From assembly GCA_965250275.1 (NCBI GenBank), contig OZ252297.1, positions 1,302,001 through 1,366,000 on the forward strand: a stretch of 64,000 nt of DNA, in the 5' to 3' direction. The notes beneath the pieces were generated by a model. It saw only the letters and a list, made by a program, of their open reading frames with translations, was not told the origin of the DNA and searched no databases. The DNA comes from G965250275 sp965250275 (GTDB lineage Bacteria > Pseudomonadota > Alphaproteobacteria > Rhodobacterales > Rhodobacteraceae). Positions within the stretch are counted from its first letter, which is position 1. Each line of letters opens with the position of its first letter. Positions 34,194 through 42,132 of the stretch are shown here, piece by piece. A program made the translations under genes and the position numbers.

Positions 34194-34231
34194 ATAAGTA
34201 TATCACTTTCTCTTATAGGGTCGCTAAGTAT
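34194..34231. promoter_or_regulatory. Divergent LysR control region with inverted and direct repeats
   Basis: ATAAG (34194-34198) and CTTAT (34212-34216) form an inverted repeat separated by 13 bases. TAAGTAT occurs at 34195-34201 and again at 34225-34231, 30 bp apart, about three helical turns. The first copy contains the complement of the LysR -10 TATACT. This looks like a LysR site controlling both divergent genes. Confidence 0.4.
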
Positions 34232-34290
34232 TTGTATTGGAAATGATGAAATATCCACGGCAGTCTGGTCGCCATACATGGAAGGGGACC

Positions 34291-35421
34291 ATGACCGAGC
34301 TGTCGCAACCCATCATTGGCTTTGATCTCTGGCACGTCGCTTTGCCGGTCGTGTCGGCCCGCGACCACGGGATCGGCCGGGTTCAGGGCGCCTGCGAAAA
34401 CATCGTCCTGCGCCTGACCTCCGAAGATGGGTCCGAAGGGTTCGGAGAGGCGTCGCCGTGGTCGGTCTTCACCGGCTCTCCAGAGGCAGCGTTTGCTGCA
34501 CTGGACCGCTACATCCGACCTCAAGTGCTGGGCAAACCAGTGGGCGACCGGGCCGCGATCATGGCAGATGCAGGACGCGCCGTGGCGCATGCCACCGACG
34601 CCAAGGCCGCACTCGACGCAGCACTGCTTGATCTGGCGGGGCGGATCACCGGGCAGCCGGTCTGGGCGCTTTTGGGGGGACGATGCCGTGACCGGATTCC
34701 GCTTTCGGTGTCGTTGGCCAATCCGGATTTTGAGGCTGATCGCGCGCTGCTGGAGACGCTGAGAGAGGACGGCGTCCGTATTGTGAAGCTGAAGACCGGA
34801 TTCCGCGATCACCCGTTCGATGTCATGCGGCTGGAAGCGTTGGCGAAAGATTTTCCTGAGATGCGCGTGCGCGTCGACTTCAATCAGGGTTTGACCCCCG
34901 AAGACGCGTTTGCGCGCGTGAAAGATGTGGCGCGTTTTGAACCAGAGTTCATTGAACAGCCCGTCGCTGCCCATCACTATGATCTGATGGCCAGACTCCG
35001 CGCTGCGATTGATGTTCCTCTGCTGGCTGACGAAAGCGTTTTTGGCCCTGAGGACATGCTGCGGGCCGCACGTGAAGAGATATGTGATGGCGTCTCGATC
35101 AAGATCATGAAGGCGGGCGGTCTGTCTCGCGCGATGACCACCGCCCGGATTGCGGTCGCCCAAGGGTTGACGGCATATGGCGGAGACATGTTTGAGGCGG
35201 GACTGGCGCATCTGGCCGGTGCGCACATGATTGCAGCGACGCCCGAGATCACCCTGGGCTGTGAGTTTTACCAGGCCAGCTATTACTTGCAGACCGACAT
35301 ATTGGAGGCCCCATTTCCGGTATCCGATGGGTACGTTCATGTTCCCGACGCCCCCGGCCTTGGACTACGGCCCGACATCGAGAAACTGAACCGATTTGAC
35401 GTGAATGGGGGGGCGTCCTAA
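34291..35421 (+). CDS. Mandelate racemase / muconate lactonizing enzyme-family protein
   Basis: A 376-residue enolase-superfamily enzyme of the MLE subgroup. Catalytic lysines K166 and K168 are in VKLKTG; metal ligands D196 (VDFNQG), E222 (EFIEQP) and D247 (LLADES) follow; K271/K274 lie in SIKIMKAGG. Members make or open lactones, epimerise dipeptides or racemise N-acyl amino acids; the first-ring loop GEASPWSVFTGSPEAAFAA does not decide which. GGAAGGGGACC precedes ATG 34291. Its stop overlaps the DadA-like start (TAATG). A DadA-type partner and a racemase-type enzyme together could epimerise and then oxidise an amino acid derivative. Confidence 0.82.
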   Translation: MTELSQPIIGFDLWHVALPVVSARDHGIGRVQGACENIVLRLTSEDGSEGFGEASPWSVFTGSPEAAFAALDRYIRPQVLGKPVGDRAAIMADAGRAVAHATDAKAALDAALLDLAGRITGQPVWALLGGRCRDRIPLSVSLANPDFEADRALLETLREDGVRIVKLKTGFRDHPFDVMRLEALAKDFPEMRVRVDFNQGLTPEDAFARVKDVARFEPEFIEQPVAAHHYDLMARLRAAIDVPLLADESVFGPEDMLRAAREEICDGVSIKIMKAGGLSRAMTTARIAVAQGLTAYGGDMFEAGLAHLAGAHMIAATPEITLGCEFYQASYYLQTDILEAPFPVSDGYVHVPDAPGLGLRPDIEKLNRFDVNGGAS

Positions 35422-36728
35422 TGAACACGCCCCGCAAATCGGTTGCCGTAATTGGTGCGGGAATCGTCGGGACCGCCACTGCAGTCTGGCTGCAGCGGGA
35501 CGGCCACGACGTGACGCTGATCGACCGGGCCGGTCCGGCCGAAGGGGCCAGCTATGGCAATGGCGGTGTTCTGGCATCCTGCTCGGTCGTGCCTGTGACA
35601 GTGCCCGGTTTGATTGGCAAAGCGCCCCGGATGCTGTTTGACCCGAACCAGCCGCTGTTTCTGCGGTGGGGGTATCTGCCGCGCCTTCTTCCATGGCTTC
35701 AGAAGTACCTACGGCACGCCAACGCCAAGGACACTGAACGGATTGCGTCGGCCCTGACAGGAATTGTCGGAGACAGCCTCAGGGATCACCAGGCGCTGGC
35801 CGAGGGTACGGGCGCCGAGCGATGGATCGTGCCTTCTGACTACCTGTTCATTTACAATGATCGGTCACATTTCGAGAAGGACGCTTTCGGTTGGTCCGTT
35901 CGGAAAAAGAATGGTTTCAAATGGACCGAACTGGAGGGCGCCGCCTTTCGCGATTACGATCCAGTGTTTGATCCCTCGCTGGGCTTTGCTGTGCAGTTGG
36001 GGGACCATGGCCGCATCAGCGATCCGGCCCGCTATGTCAAAGACCTTGTGGCGCATTTCCAATCAATGGGTGGAAAGCTTGTGATCGGCGCGGTGGAGAG
36101 CATCGCGGAGGAGAATGGCGCCGTTTCTGGCGTTCGCCTGAAAGGTGAGACGTTGCCCTGCGATGCTGTTGTGCTGGCGACGGGCGTTTGGTCCGGCCCA
36201 TTGGCCAAGCAGCTTGGGCTGGAGGTCCCGCTGGAAAGCGAGCGCGGGTATCACATCGAACTCTGGGAACCTTCGGCCATGCCCCGTTCCCCGGTCATGA
36301 TCGCGTCAGGAAAGTTTGTGGCCACACCGATGGAGGGCCGGTTGCGCCTGGCAGGTGTGGTCGAGTTTGGCGGTCTGGATGCAGGCGCGTCCGATGCACC
36401 GCTCAACCTGCTCAAGCGCAATGCAACTGCGGCGTTCCCAGGTCTGACCTGGACTCATCAAACCGAATGGATGGGGCATCGGCCCGCCCCCGCGGATTCG
36501 ATCCCGGTGATTGGTGAAGTTCCTGGCCTGAAAGGTGCCTACACAGGATTTGGACATCACCACATCGGTCTCACCGGCGGGCCAAAGACCGGGCGCCTGC
36601 TGTCCCAAATGATTTCCGGTCAGATCAGCAACATTGACCTGACACCCTATTCCCCCGCACGCTTCGCAGCAAAGGGGGCAACAAAAATCGAGCGCTCAAC
36701 AGACCACAACATGGGAGAAACACAATGA
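35421..36728 (+). CDS. FAD-dependent D-amino acid dehydrogenase-like oxidoreductase (DadA family)
   Basis: A 435-residue FAD oxidoreductase. The dinucleotide-binding motif is AVIGAGIVGTATAVWLQRDGH at the N-terminus, and GASYGNGGVLASCSVVP follows. The C-terminal FAD contact is GAYTGFGHHHIGLTGGPKTGRLLSQMI. These are DadA features; it would oxidise a D-amino acid or a cyclic amino acid and pass electrons to the respiratory chain. ATG 35421 overlaps the MLE-type stop by one base, and its end overlaps the TRAP gene by four bases. So transport, isomerisation and oxidation are produced together. Confidence 0.83.
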   Translation: MNTPRKSVAVIGAGIVGTATAVWLQRDGHDVTLIDRAGPAEGASYGNGGVLASCSVVPVTVPGLIGKAPRMLFDPNQPLFLRWGYLPRLLPWLQKYLRHANAKDTERIASALTGIVGDSLRDHQALAEGTGAERWIVPSDYLFIYNDRSHFEKDAFGWSVRKKNGFKWTELEGAAFRDYDPVFDPSLGFAVQLGDHGRISDPARYVKDLVAHFQSMGGKLVIGAVESIAEENGAVSGVRLKGETLPCDAVVLATGVWSGPLAKQLGLEVPLESERGYHIELWEPSAMPRSPVMIASGKFVATPMEGRLRLAGVVEFGGLDAGASDAPLNLLKRNATAAFPGLTWTHQTEWMGHRPAPADSIPVIGEVPGLKGAYTGFGHHHIGLTGGPKTGRLLSQMISGQISNIDLTPYSPARFAAKGATKIERSTDHNMGETQ

Positions 36729-37705
36729 GAAACCTGACACATCTGCTGGCCGCGACCGCTTTGACAGCGGTGACGGCTCTGCCCGCAATGGCCGAGAAAT
36801 GGGACATGCCGATGGCGTATTCCGGCTCCAATTTCCATTCGGTGACGGGTGCCGAGTTCGCAAAATGCGTGACAAACGGAACGATGGGCGAGATCGAAAT
36901 CGTGACCCATCCTTCTGGTTCGCTGTTCCCCGGTGCACAGATCAAGCGCGCCATTCAAACCGGTCAGGTGCCGATCGGTGAGCGCCTTTTGTCCGGGCAC
37001 CAGAATGAGGATCCAATTTTCGGAGTCGACTCCGTGCCTTTCCTGGCCACGTCCTTCGATGACGCCGCTATTCTGTGGGAGGCTGCGAAGCCGACATTGG
37101 AACAGGTTCTGGCGGACCAGAATCTGACACTGCTCTACTCGGTGCCATGGCCGCCGCAGGGCCTGTATTTCCGCGATGCGGTCGAGTCGGTCGCCGACAT
37201 GGAAGGCGTCAAGTTCCGCAGCTACAACAATGCCACCGCCCGTCTGGCGGAGCTGACCGGCATGTTGCCGGTGACCATCGAAGCGGCCGAGATCAGCCAG
37301 GCCTTTGCGACAGGCGTGGCGGACGCGATGGTGTCGTCCGGGGCGACCGGTTACGACCGAAAGGTCTGGGAAAGCTTGAACCATTTCTATGAGGTCGATG
37401 CCTGGCTTCCGCGCAACTACATCATGGTGAACAGCGATGTCTGGTCCGGTGTGTCCGATCAGAACAAGGCGATTGTATCGGCTTGCGCTGAACTTGCGGA
37501 ATACGCAGGCACCTGGCGGGCCAAGGAATACACCGGCTTCACGTTGCAGGGATTGCGGGATGGCGGCATGGATGTGTCAGTTGCCAGTGATACGCTGAAG
37601 GGCGAGCTGCAAGAAATCGGCGCGACCATGACCGCCGAGTGGCTGGAGGCCGCAGGGGATCGCGGCAAAGCCATTGTGGACAGTTTCAACGCCGCAAAAC
37701 AATAA
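36725..37705 (+). CDS. TRAP transporter periplasmic binding protein (DctP family), system 3
   Basis: A 326-residue solute-binding protein with a Sec signal (MRNLTHLLAATALTA to AMAE, about 23 residues). GVKFRSYNNATARLAELTG near 155-172 contains the conserved Arg that binds carboxylates. ISQAFATGVADAMVSS is the family motif after it. The ATG overlaps the DadA-like stop by four bases. A strong hairpin follows at 37713-37738. The solute is likely the substrate of the MLE-type and DadA-type enzymes, so an amino-acid-like carboxylate is plausible. Confidence 0.9.
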   Translation: MRNLTHLLAATALTAVTALPAMAEKWDMPMAYSGSNFHSVTGAEFAKCVTNGTMGEIEIVTHPSGSLFPGAQIKRAIQTGQVPIGERLLSGHQNEDPIFGVDSVPFLATSFDDAAILWEAAKPTLEQVLADQNLTLLYSVPWPPQGLYFRDAVESVADMEGVKFRSYNNATARLAELTGMLPVTIEAAEISQAFATGVADAMVSSGATGYDRKVWESLNHFYEVDAWLPRNYIMVNSDVWSGVSDQNKAIVSACAELAEYAGTWRAKEYTGFTLQGLRDGGMDVSVASDTLKGELQEIGATMTAEWLEAAGDRGKAIVDSFNAAKQ

Positions 37706-37712
37706 CCAGAAC

Positions 37713-37738
37713 GGGGCGGCCCGGTCACGGGCCGCCCC
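37713..37738 (+). terminator. Intercistronic hairpin between TRAP binding protein and DctQ (system 3)
   Basis: A perfect 11-bp GC-rich stem, GGGGCGGCCCG (37713-37723) and CGGGCCGCCCC (37728-37738), loop GTCA. It lies between the binding-protein stop and dctQ (37769). TGTTCGTTCG follows, which is not a real T-run. It is probably a partial terminator or 3'-end protector for the binding-protein mRNA. Confidence 0.6.
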
Positions 37739-37768
37739 TGTTCGTTCGATACGGTCAGGAGGGACGTA

Positions 37769-38302
37769 ATGCGTGTTTTGAGAGCTTTGCGCTCGGTGCT
37801 GGATGCGTTGTATCTGGGATCTGGTATTCTGGCGGCTCTTTGCCTGATCTTCATTCTGCTTCTGATCGTGGTCCAAATGGTAGCCCGCTGGACCGGCGAG
37901 GTCTTCCCGGGGGCACCGGACTACGCGGGTTATGCAATGGCCGCTGCCAGTTTCCTGGCCTTTGCAAACGCGCTGAACCGCGGCAGCCACATCCGCGTTT
38001 CCATCCTGTTGAATGCGGTGGGGCCAAGTTTGCGTCGCGTGCTTGAAGTCTGGTGCTTTGCCATTGGCGCCGCCACCATGTGGTACTTCGTCTATTTCGG
38101 CCAGAAGTTCGTGTATTGGTCTTGGAAATTCAATGACATAAGCCAGGGCCAGGACAAAACCGCGCTGTGGATTCCGCAGTCCGTGATGCTGTTCGGCGCT
38201 GTCGTTTTCGCCATCGCGCTGACGGACCACCTGATCCACCTGTTGCTACGCGGAGATCATCGCATCCAACGCGATCTGGTTGACCAGAGTTTCGGGGAGT
38301 AA
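37769..38302 (+). CDS. TRAP transporter small permease (DctQ), system 3
   Basis: A 177-residue protein with four hydrophobic segments. VVQMVARWTGEVFPGAPDYAGYAMAAASFLAFANALNRGSHIRV is the typical DctQ core, including the arginine/histidine pair after helix 3. ATG 37769 follows GGAGGGACG. It is five bases from DctM. A small accessory subunit of the permease; no separate catalytic role. Confidence 0.88.
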   Translation: MRVLRALRSVLDALYLGSGILAALCLIFILLLIVVQMVARWTGEVFPGAPDYAGYAMAAASFLAFANALNRGSHIRVSILLNAVGPSLRRVLEVWCFAIGAATMWYFVYFGQKFVYWSWKFNDISQGQDKTALWIPQSVMLFGAVVFAIALTDHLIHLLLRGDHRIQRDLVDQSFGE

Positions 38303-38307
38303 GTGAC

Positions 38308-39618
38308 ATGGAAGACGCCTCGATCATCATCCTGTTTCTGTTTGTCCTTTTCCTGCTGCTTGGCACAGGTGTCTGGGTCGGGCTGGCGCTGATGGGTGTG
38401 GCCTGGATCGGCATGGAGCTCTTCACCTCGCGCCCCGTTGGCGATGTCATGCTGACGACGATCTGGACGGCGTCTTCCTCCTGGACTCTGACGGCGTTGC
38501 CCTTGTTCATATGGATGGGCGAGATACTCTATCGCACGCGCTTGTCCGAAGACATGTTCCGCGGTCTTGCTCCCTGGATGGCGCGTTTGCCGGGCGGGTT
38601 GGTGCATACCAACATCGTCGGTTGTACGGTCTTTGCCGCCGTGTCCGGGTCATCGGCAGCGACCTTGACCACAGTGGGCAAGATGTCCATTCCCGAACTG
38701 CGCAAAAGAGCCTATCCGGAACCGATGGTTATCGGCACATTGGCCGGCGCGGCCACGCTGGGTTTGATGATCCCGCCTTCCCTGACACTGATTGTCTACG
38801 GGGTCACCATCAATGAAAGCATTTCCAAGCTGTTCTTTGCCGGTATTTTGCCGGGCCTGGTTCTGGCGTCGATGTTCATGGCCTACGTCGCGATCACGTC
38901 GCAGGTCTCCCGCGGATGGCAGCCCAAGTCAGAACCGCCAATGAGCTTTGGCGAACGCGTTGCGAATTCCCGGTTTCTGCTTCCGGTGATCCTGTTGATC
39001 ATGGTGGTGATCGGGTCGATGTATCTGGGGTATGCCACTGCCACCGAGGCGGCGGCGTTTGGTGTGATCGGTGGCTTGATCCTGGCGGCATCGCAGGGAT
39101 CGTTGAACTGGAAGACCTTCACGGAAAGCCTGATGGGCGCTACGCGGACCAGCGCCATGATTGCTCTGATCCTCGCGGGCGCGGCGTTTTTGTCGCTCAG
39201 CATGGGGTTCACGGGATTGCCGCGTGGCCTAGCCGACCTCATTGCTCAATGGGAATTGACCCGGTTCGAGCTTTTGATGGTGTTGCTGGTGTTCTACATC
39301 CTTCTGGGCATGTTTCTCGACGGCATCTCGTCGGTGGTGCTGACGATGGCGGTGGTCGAACCCATGGTCCGCGAGGCGGGCATCGATCTGATCTGGTTTG
39401 GCATCTTCATCGTGGTGGTGGTCGAGATGGCCCAGATCACGCCGCCAATCGGGTTCAACCTGTTTGTTCTGCAAGGCATGACCAATCACGAAATGGGGTT
39501 TATTGCCCGCGCGGCCTTCCCGATGTTCCTGATCATGGTGCTGATGGTTTTTGTTCTGATCGCCTTCCCGGAGATCGCAACCTGGCTGCCCGACAACATC
39601 AGGCAGGGACCGGGATGA
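38308..39618 (+). CDS. TRAP transporter large permease (DctM), system 3
   Basis: A 436-residue inner-membrane protein with about 12 hydrophobic segments. TALPLFIWMGEILYRTRLS, FAAVSGSSAATLTTVGKMSIPEL, MIPPSLTLIVYGVTINESI and EMAQITPPIGFNLFVLQGM are DctM marks in the right order. It is the transport subunit for the solute bound by the system 3 binding protein. The end is ten bases from the BASS-like gene start. Confidence 0.9.
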   Translation: MEDASIIILFLFVLFLLLGTGVWVGLALMGVAWIGMELFTSRPVGDVMLTTIWTASSSWTLTALPLFIWMGEILYRTRLSEDMFRGLAPWMARLPGGLVHTNIVGCTVFAAVSGSSAATLTTVGKMSIPELRKRAYPEPMVIGTLAGAATLGLMIPPSLTLIVYGVTINESISKLFFAGILPGLVLASMFMAYVAITSQVSRGWQPKSEPPMSFGERVANSRFLLPVILLIMVVIGSMYLGYATATEAAAFGVIGGLILAASQGSLNWKTFTESLMGATRTSAMIALILAGAAFLSLSMGFTGLPRGLADLIAQWELTRFELLMVLLVFYILLGMFLDGISSVVLTMAVVEPMVREAGIDLIWFGIFIVVVVEMAQITPPIGFNLFVLQGMTNHEMGFIARAAFPMFLIMVLMVFVLIAFPEIATWLPDNIRQGPG

Positions 39619-39628
39619 CCCAACCACC

Positions 39629-40552
39629 GTGCTGAGCGCCTTGGGGCTGGCAGCCCGCTACGGACGTTGGTGCCTGGTATTGGGGTTGCTCGCGGGGCTT
39701 TTGATGCCGCACTGGACGCTTGTCGTGCGTCCGTACTTACCTGTCTTTATCGCCCTGCTGCTGTTTCTGGCGGCTTTGCGGATCGGTCCCCGCGCGGCGA
39801 TTGGTGGGCTGAGCGATATCCGGCGCACGGCTCTGTTGGTGCTTGTGTATCAATGTCTTGCGCCACTACTGGCGCTGTTGGTGCTCTGGCTGTTTGGCGT
39901 AGCAGGCAGCCCCTTTGCCCTTGCGATTGTGCTGGTTCTTGCGGCCCCGCCAGTCACCGGCAGCCCGAACTTCACCATCCTCATGGGTGAAGCGCCAGCC
40001 GCAGCAATGCGATTGCTTTTGATCGGGACCGCAGCGCTTCCGCTGACCATGATACCGGTGCTGAGCTTCGCCCCGGATCTTGGAAGTGTCGCCGATGTGA
40101 TCCGGGCCGCGTTCCGCTTGTTGGTTGTGATTGCTGTAACGGTGGGGCTGGCCTTCGCCCTGCGCGGTCTGGTCTTACAGAGCCTCAGCGACCCCGTACG
40201 AGACGCAATAGATGGCGCATCGGCCATCGCGCTGGGTATTGTCGTAGTCGGGCTGATGTCTGCGGTGGGACCGGCGCTGACCGATGCACCGACGCAGTTT
40301 GGCCTCTGGCTTCTGTTTGCCTGCCTCGTGAACTTTGGTCTTCAAATAGCAGCATTTTTCATTGCACCTGTCCCGACAGTTGAACGGACCGCGACCAGCA
40401 TCGTCGCTGGAAATCGCAACATTGCGCTTTTTCTGGTCGCTTTGCCGCCAGAGACAATGCTCGATGTTCTTCTCTTTATCGGATGCTACCAGATCCCGAT
40501 GTATCTGACGCCCGTGCTGATGAAACGCGTGCTGGTGCGGACAACGTCTTAG
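39629..40552 (+). CDS. Membrane protein related to bile acid:sodium symporters (BASS fold)
   Basis: A 307-residue membrane protein with about nine to ten hydrophobic segments. VYQCLAPLLALLVLWLFGVAGSPFALAIVLVLAAPPVTGSPNFT and STVRNIALFLVA-like NRNIALFLVALPPE segments resemble BASS and related arsenite or pantothenate transporters. The GTG start at 39629 has only a weak GGGATGA region upstream. It is ten bases after DctM, so probably the last gene of the operon. It might export a product of the pathway. Its 3' end abuts the convergent AMDase-like gene with no gap. Confidence 0.62.
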   Translation: MLSALGLAARYGRWCLVLGLLAGLLMPHWTLVVRPYLPVFIALLLFLAALRIGPRAAIGGLSDIRRTALLVLVYQCLAPLLALLVLWLFGVAGSPFALAIVLVLAAPPVTGSPNFTILMGEAPAAAMRLLLIGTAALPLTMIPVLSFAPDLGSVADVIRAAFRLLVVIAVTVGLAFALRGLVLQSLSDPVRDAIDGASAIALGIVVVGLMSAVGPALTDAPTQFGLWLLFACLVNFGLQIAAFFIAPVPTVERTATSIVAGNRNIALFLVALPPETMLDVLLFIGCYQIPMYLTPVLMKRVLVRTTS

Positions 40553-41254
40553 TCAGACTTCGAACAACCGCCCGAAACCCGCGGCCCGTCCGGAATGTCC
40601 GACAAGTCGCGCGGCACCCCATGCACCCGCAGTGGCACTGCTCACAATCGGAACATCGAAGGCATCTTCCAATGGCGGGATGACAGGCAAGGTGCGCAAT
40701 CCACCGCAAGAGATGAGCAGGCCCTCCGGTGCTGAAGCCGTTTGAAGGGCCCGCACACAGAGCGCGTGCAGTTCGTGTTCGGTGACGGCGAGAATATCGG
40801 GCACCTCTCGTAAGTGCAGCGCTTCGAGCGAAATGGTTTCGAACCCGGCCCAACCCAGATAGTCACACAAAGCAGAGTTGACCCGGTCGTCATAGGCCGT
40901 TGCGACGGCGATGCGACGTGCGCCAACGGCGCTCAGCGCCTCTAACACGCTGTCTGTCATGGTGGTGACGGGCAGACCGGTTTCCGCCGCGATGGCCTCG
41001 ATCACCGCTTGGTTCCCATCCGGTCCGCGATAGAAGCTGAGCGACGTTCCCATCAACGAGATGGCTTCCGCACCACGGGTCTTCAGCTGTGCCGCGACGT
41101 TCGCTGTGTGGGTGATCACACTGTCATATCCCTCCGGTGACAATTCCGGCAGCGACAAACCCTCTGCAACAAATGATAGCTGCGGATAGAGTGTTGTTGG
41201 TTCCGGCGGCACCTCGCCGGACGCCGGCGGAACAATCAACCCGATGCAAGGCAC
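40553..41254 (-). CDS. Arylmalonate decarboxylase-like protein (AMDase family)
   Basis: A 233-residue protein of the Asp/Glu racemase fold that most resembles arylmalonate decarboxylase. IGLIVPPASGEVP at the N-terminus, SPEGYDSVI at 39-47, ISLMGTSLSFYRG (65-77) as the dioxyanion pocket, and GLLISCGGLRTL with Cys183 line up with the known enzyme motifs, where one Cys protonates the enediolate and a Gly-Thr-Ser loop stabilises it. The second racemase-type Cys is absent, which is the AMDase pattern and not that of maleate isomerase. It starts with GTG 41254, two bases after the preceding stop. Predicted to decarboxylate a disubstituted malonate; its natural substrate is not known. Confidence 0.78.
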   Translation of the reverse strand: MPCIGLIVPPASGEVPPEPTTLYPQLSFVAEGLSLPELSPEGYDSVITHTANVAAQLKTRGAEAISLMGTSLSFYRGPDGNQAVIEAIAAETGLPVTTMTDSVLEALSAVGARRIAVATAYDDRVNSALCDYLGWAGFETISLEALHLREVPDILAVTEHELHALCVRALQTASAPEGLLISCGGLRTLPVIPPLEDAFDVPIVSSATAGAWGAARLVGHSGRAAGFGRLFEV

Positions 41255-41256
41255 TG

Positions 41257-42132
41257 TCAGGACCGGTCCGCCAGGGGCAACACGATGGTGGAAATGTCCT
41301 CTTCCGCATAGCCTTTCTCAGCGGCTTCGCGCATCAGCGCAATCGCCGTGTCCGTCATAGGCAACGCCGCGACGCCGTTCCCTTTGGCCGCAACCGTATC
41401 AAGATCTTTCAACATCATCGCCACCGTTCCCAGAGGATCCTCGAAGTTTCTGGCTGCCATGCGCGGCGCCAATAGCTGGAACACCTTGCTGTCGGCAAAC
41501 CCACCCGCCAGCGCTTCGGTCAACCGGCTCGCGTCCACTCCGGTGCGCGCCGCGAAGTTCACGGCTTCGGCGACAACAGCCATCGTGCAGCCGGAAATGA
41601 TCTGATTGACCAGCTTGGTCATTTGCCCGGCCCCGGATGGGCCCATATGAGTGATCTTTTGAGCCAGCGGTTCAATGAGCGGGACCGCGGCTGCAACGTC
41701 TTTCTCCGCTCCGCCAACCATGATGGTCAACGTCCCTGTTGTCGCGGCAGGGGTTCCACCGGACACGGGCGCATCCACCCAACCCATGCCATTGGCCGCT
41801 TTCAGGCGCGCCGCGAACTCACGCGTAAGGTCAGGATCAATTGACGAAAAATCGATGAGCAAAGTTGGCCCCCGGGCCTCCGCAATGCCATCGGGGCCAA
41901 AAACCACCGCCTCGACGGCGCGTGCATCAGTCAGGCAGACCATGACCACTTCACACGCGTTGGCGAGTTCTCGCGGCGAGTTGGCAAGCTTCGCGCCATT
42001 CTCAACGGCGGTCTGCGTCTTTTCGACCGATCTGTTCCAGACCGTGACATCGTGCCCGGCTTCCAGCAACCGCAGGACAATAGGTGCACCCATCAACCCG
42101 GTGCCGACAAACCCAATTCTCTGCTCAGGCAT
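41257..42132 (-). CDS. NAD(P)-dependent beta-hydroxyacid dehydrogenase (3-hydroxyisobutyrate dehydrogenase family)
   Basis: A 291-residue two-domain dehydrogenase. The Rossmann motif is IGFVGTGLMGAPIVLRLLEAGHDVTVWNR, substrate-loop VDAPVSGGTPAATTGTLTIMVGG follows near residues 119-141, and the catalytic Lys is in GQMTKLVNQIISG near 170. These place it with 3-hydroxyisobutyrate, tartronate semialdehyde and related dehydrogenases. ATG 42132 overlaps the dehydratase gene by eight bases. It would interconvert a beta-hydroxy acid and a semialdehyde. Confidence 0.85.
   Translation of the reverse strand: MPEQRIGFVGTGLMGAPIVLRLLEAGHDVTVWNRSVEKTQTAVENGAKLANSPRELANACEVVMVCLTDARAVEAVVFGPDGIAEARGPTLLIDFSSIDPDLTREFAARLKAANGMGWVDAPVSGGTPAATTGTLTIMVGGAEKDVAAAVPLIEPLAQKITHMGPSGAGQMTKLVNQIISGCTMAVVAEAVNFAARTGVDASRLTEALAGGFADSKVFQLLAPRMAARNFEDPLGTVAMMLKDLDTVAAKGNGVAALPMTDTAIALMREAAEKGYAEEDISTIVLPLADRS

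Noticed and set aside
34213..35340. Long 375-codon antisense frame over the MLE-type gene
   Set aside because: It is a shadow of high-GC coding DNA: the plus strand has all catalytic motifs of the MLE-type enzyme.
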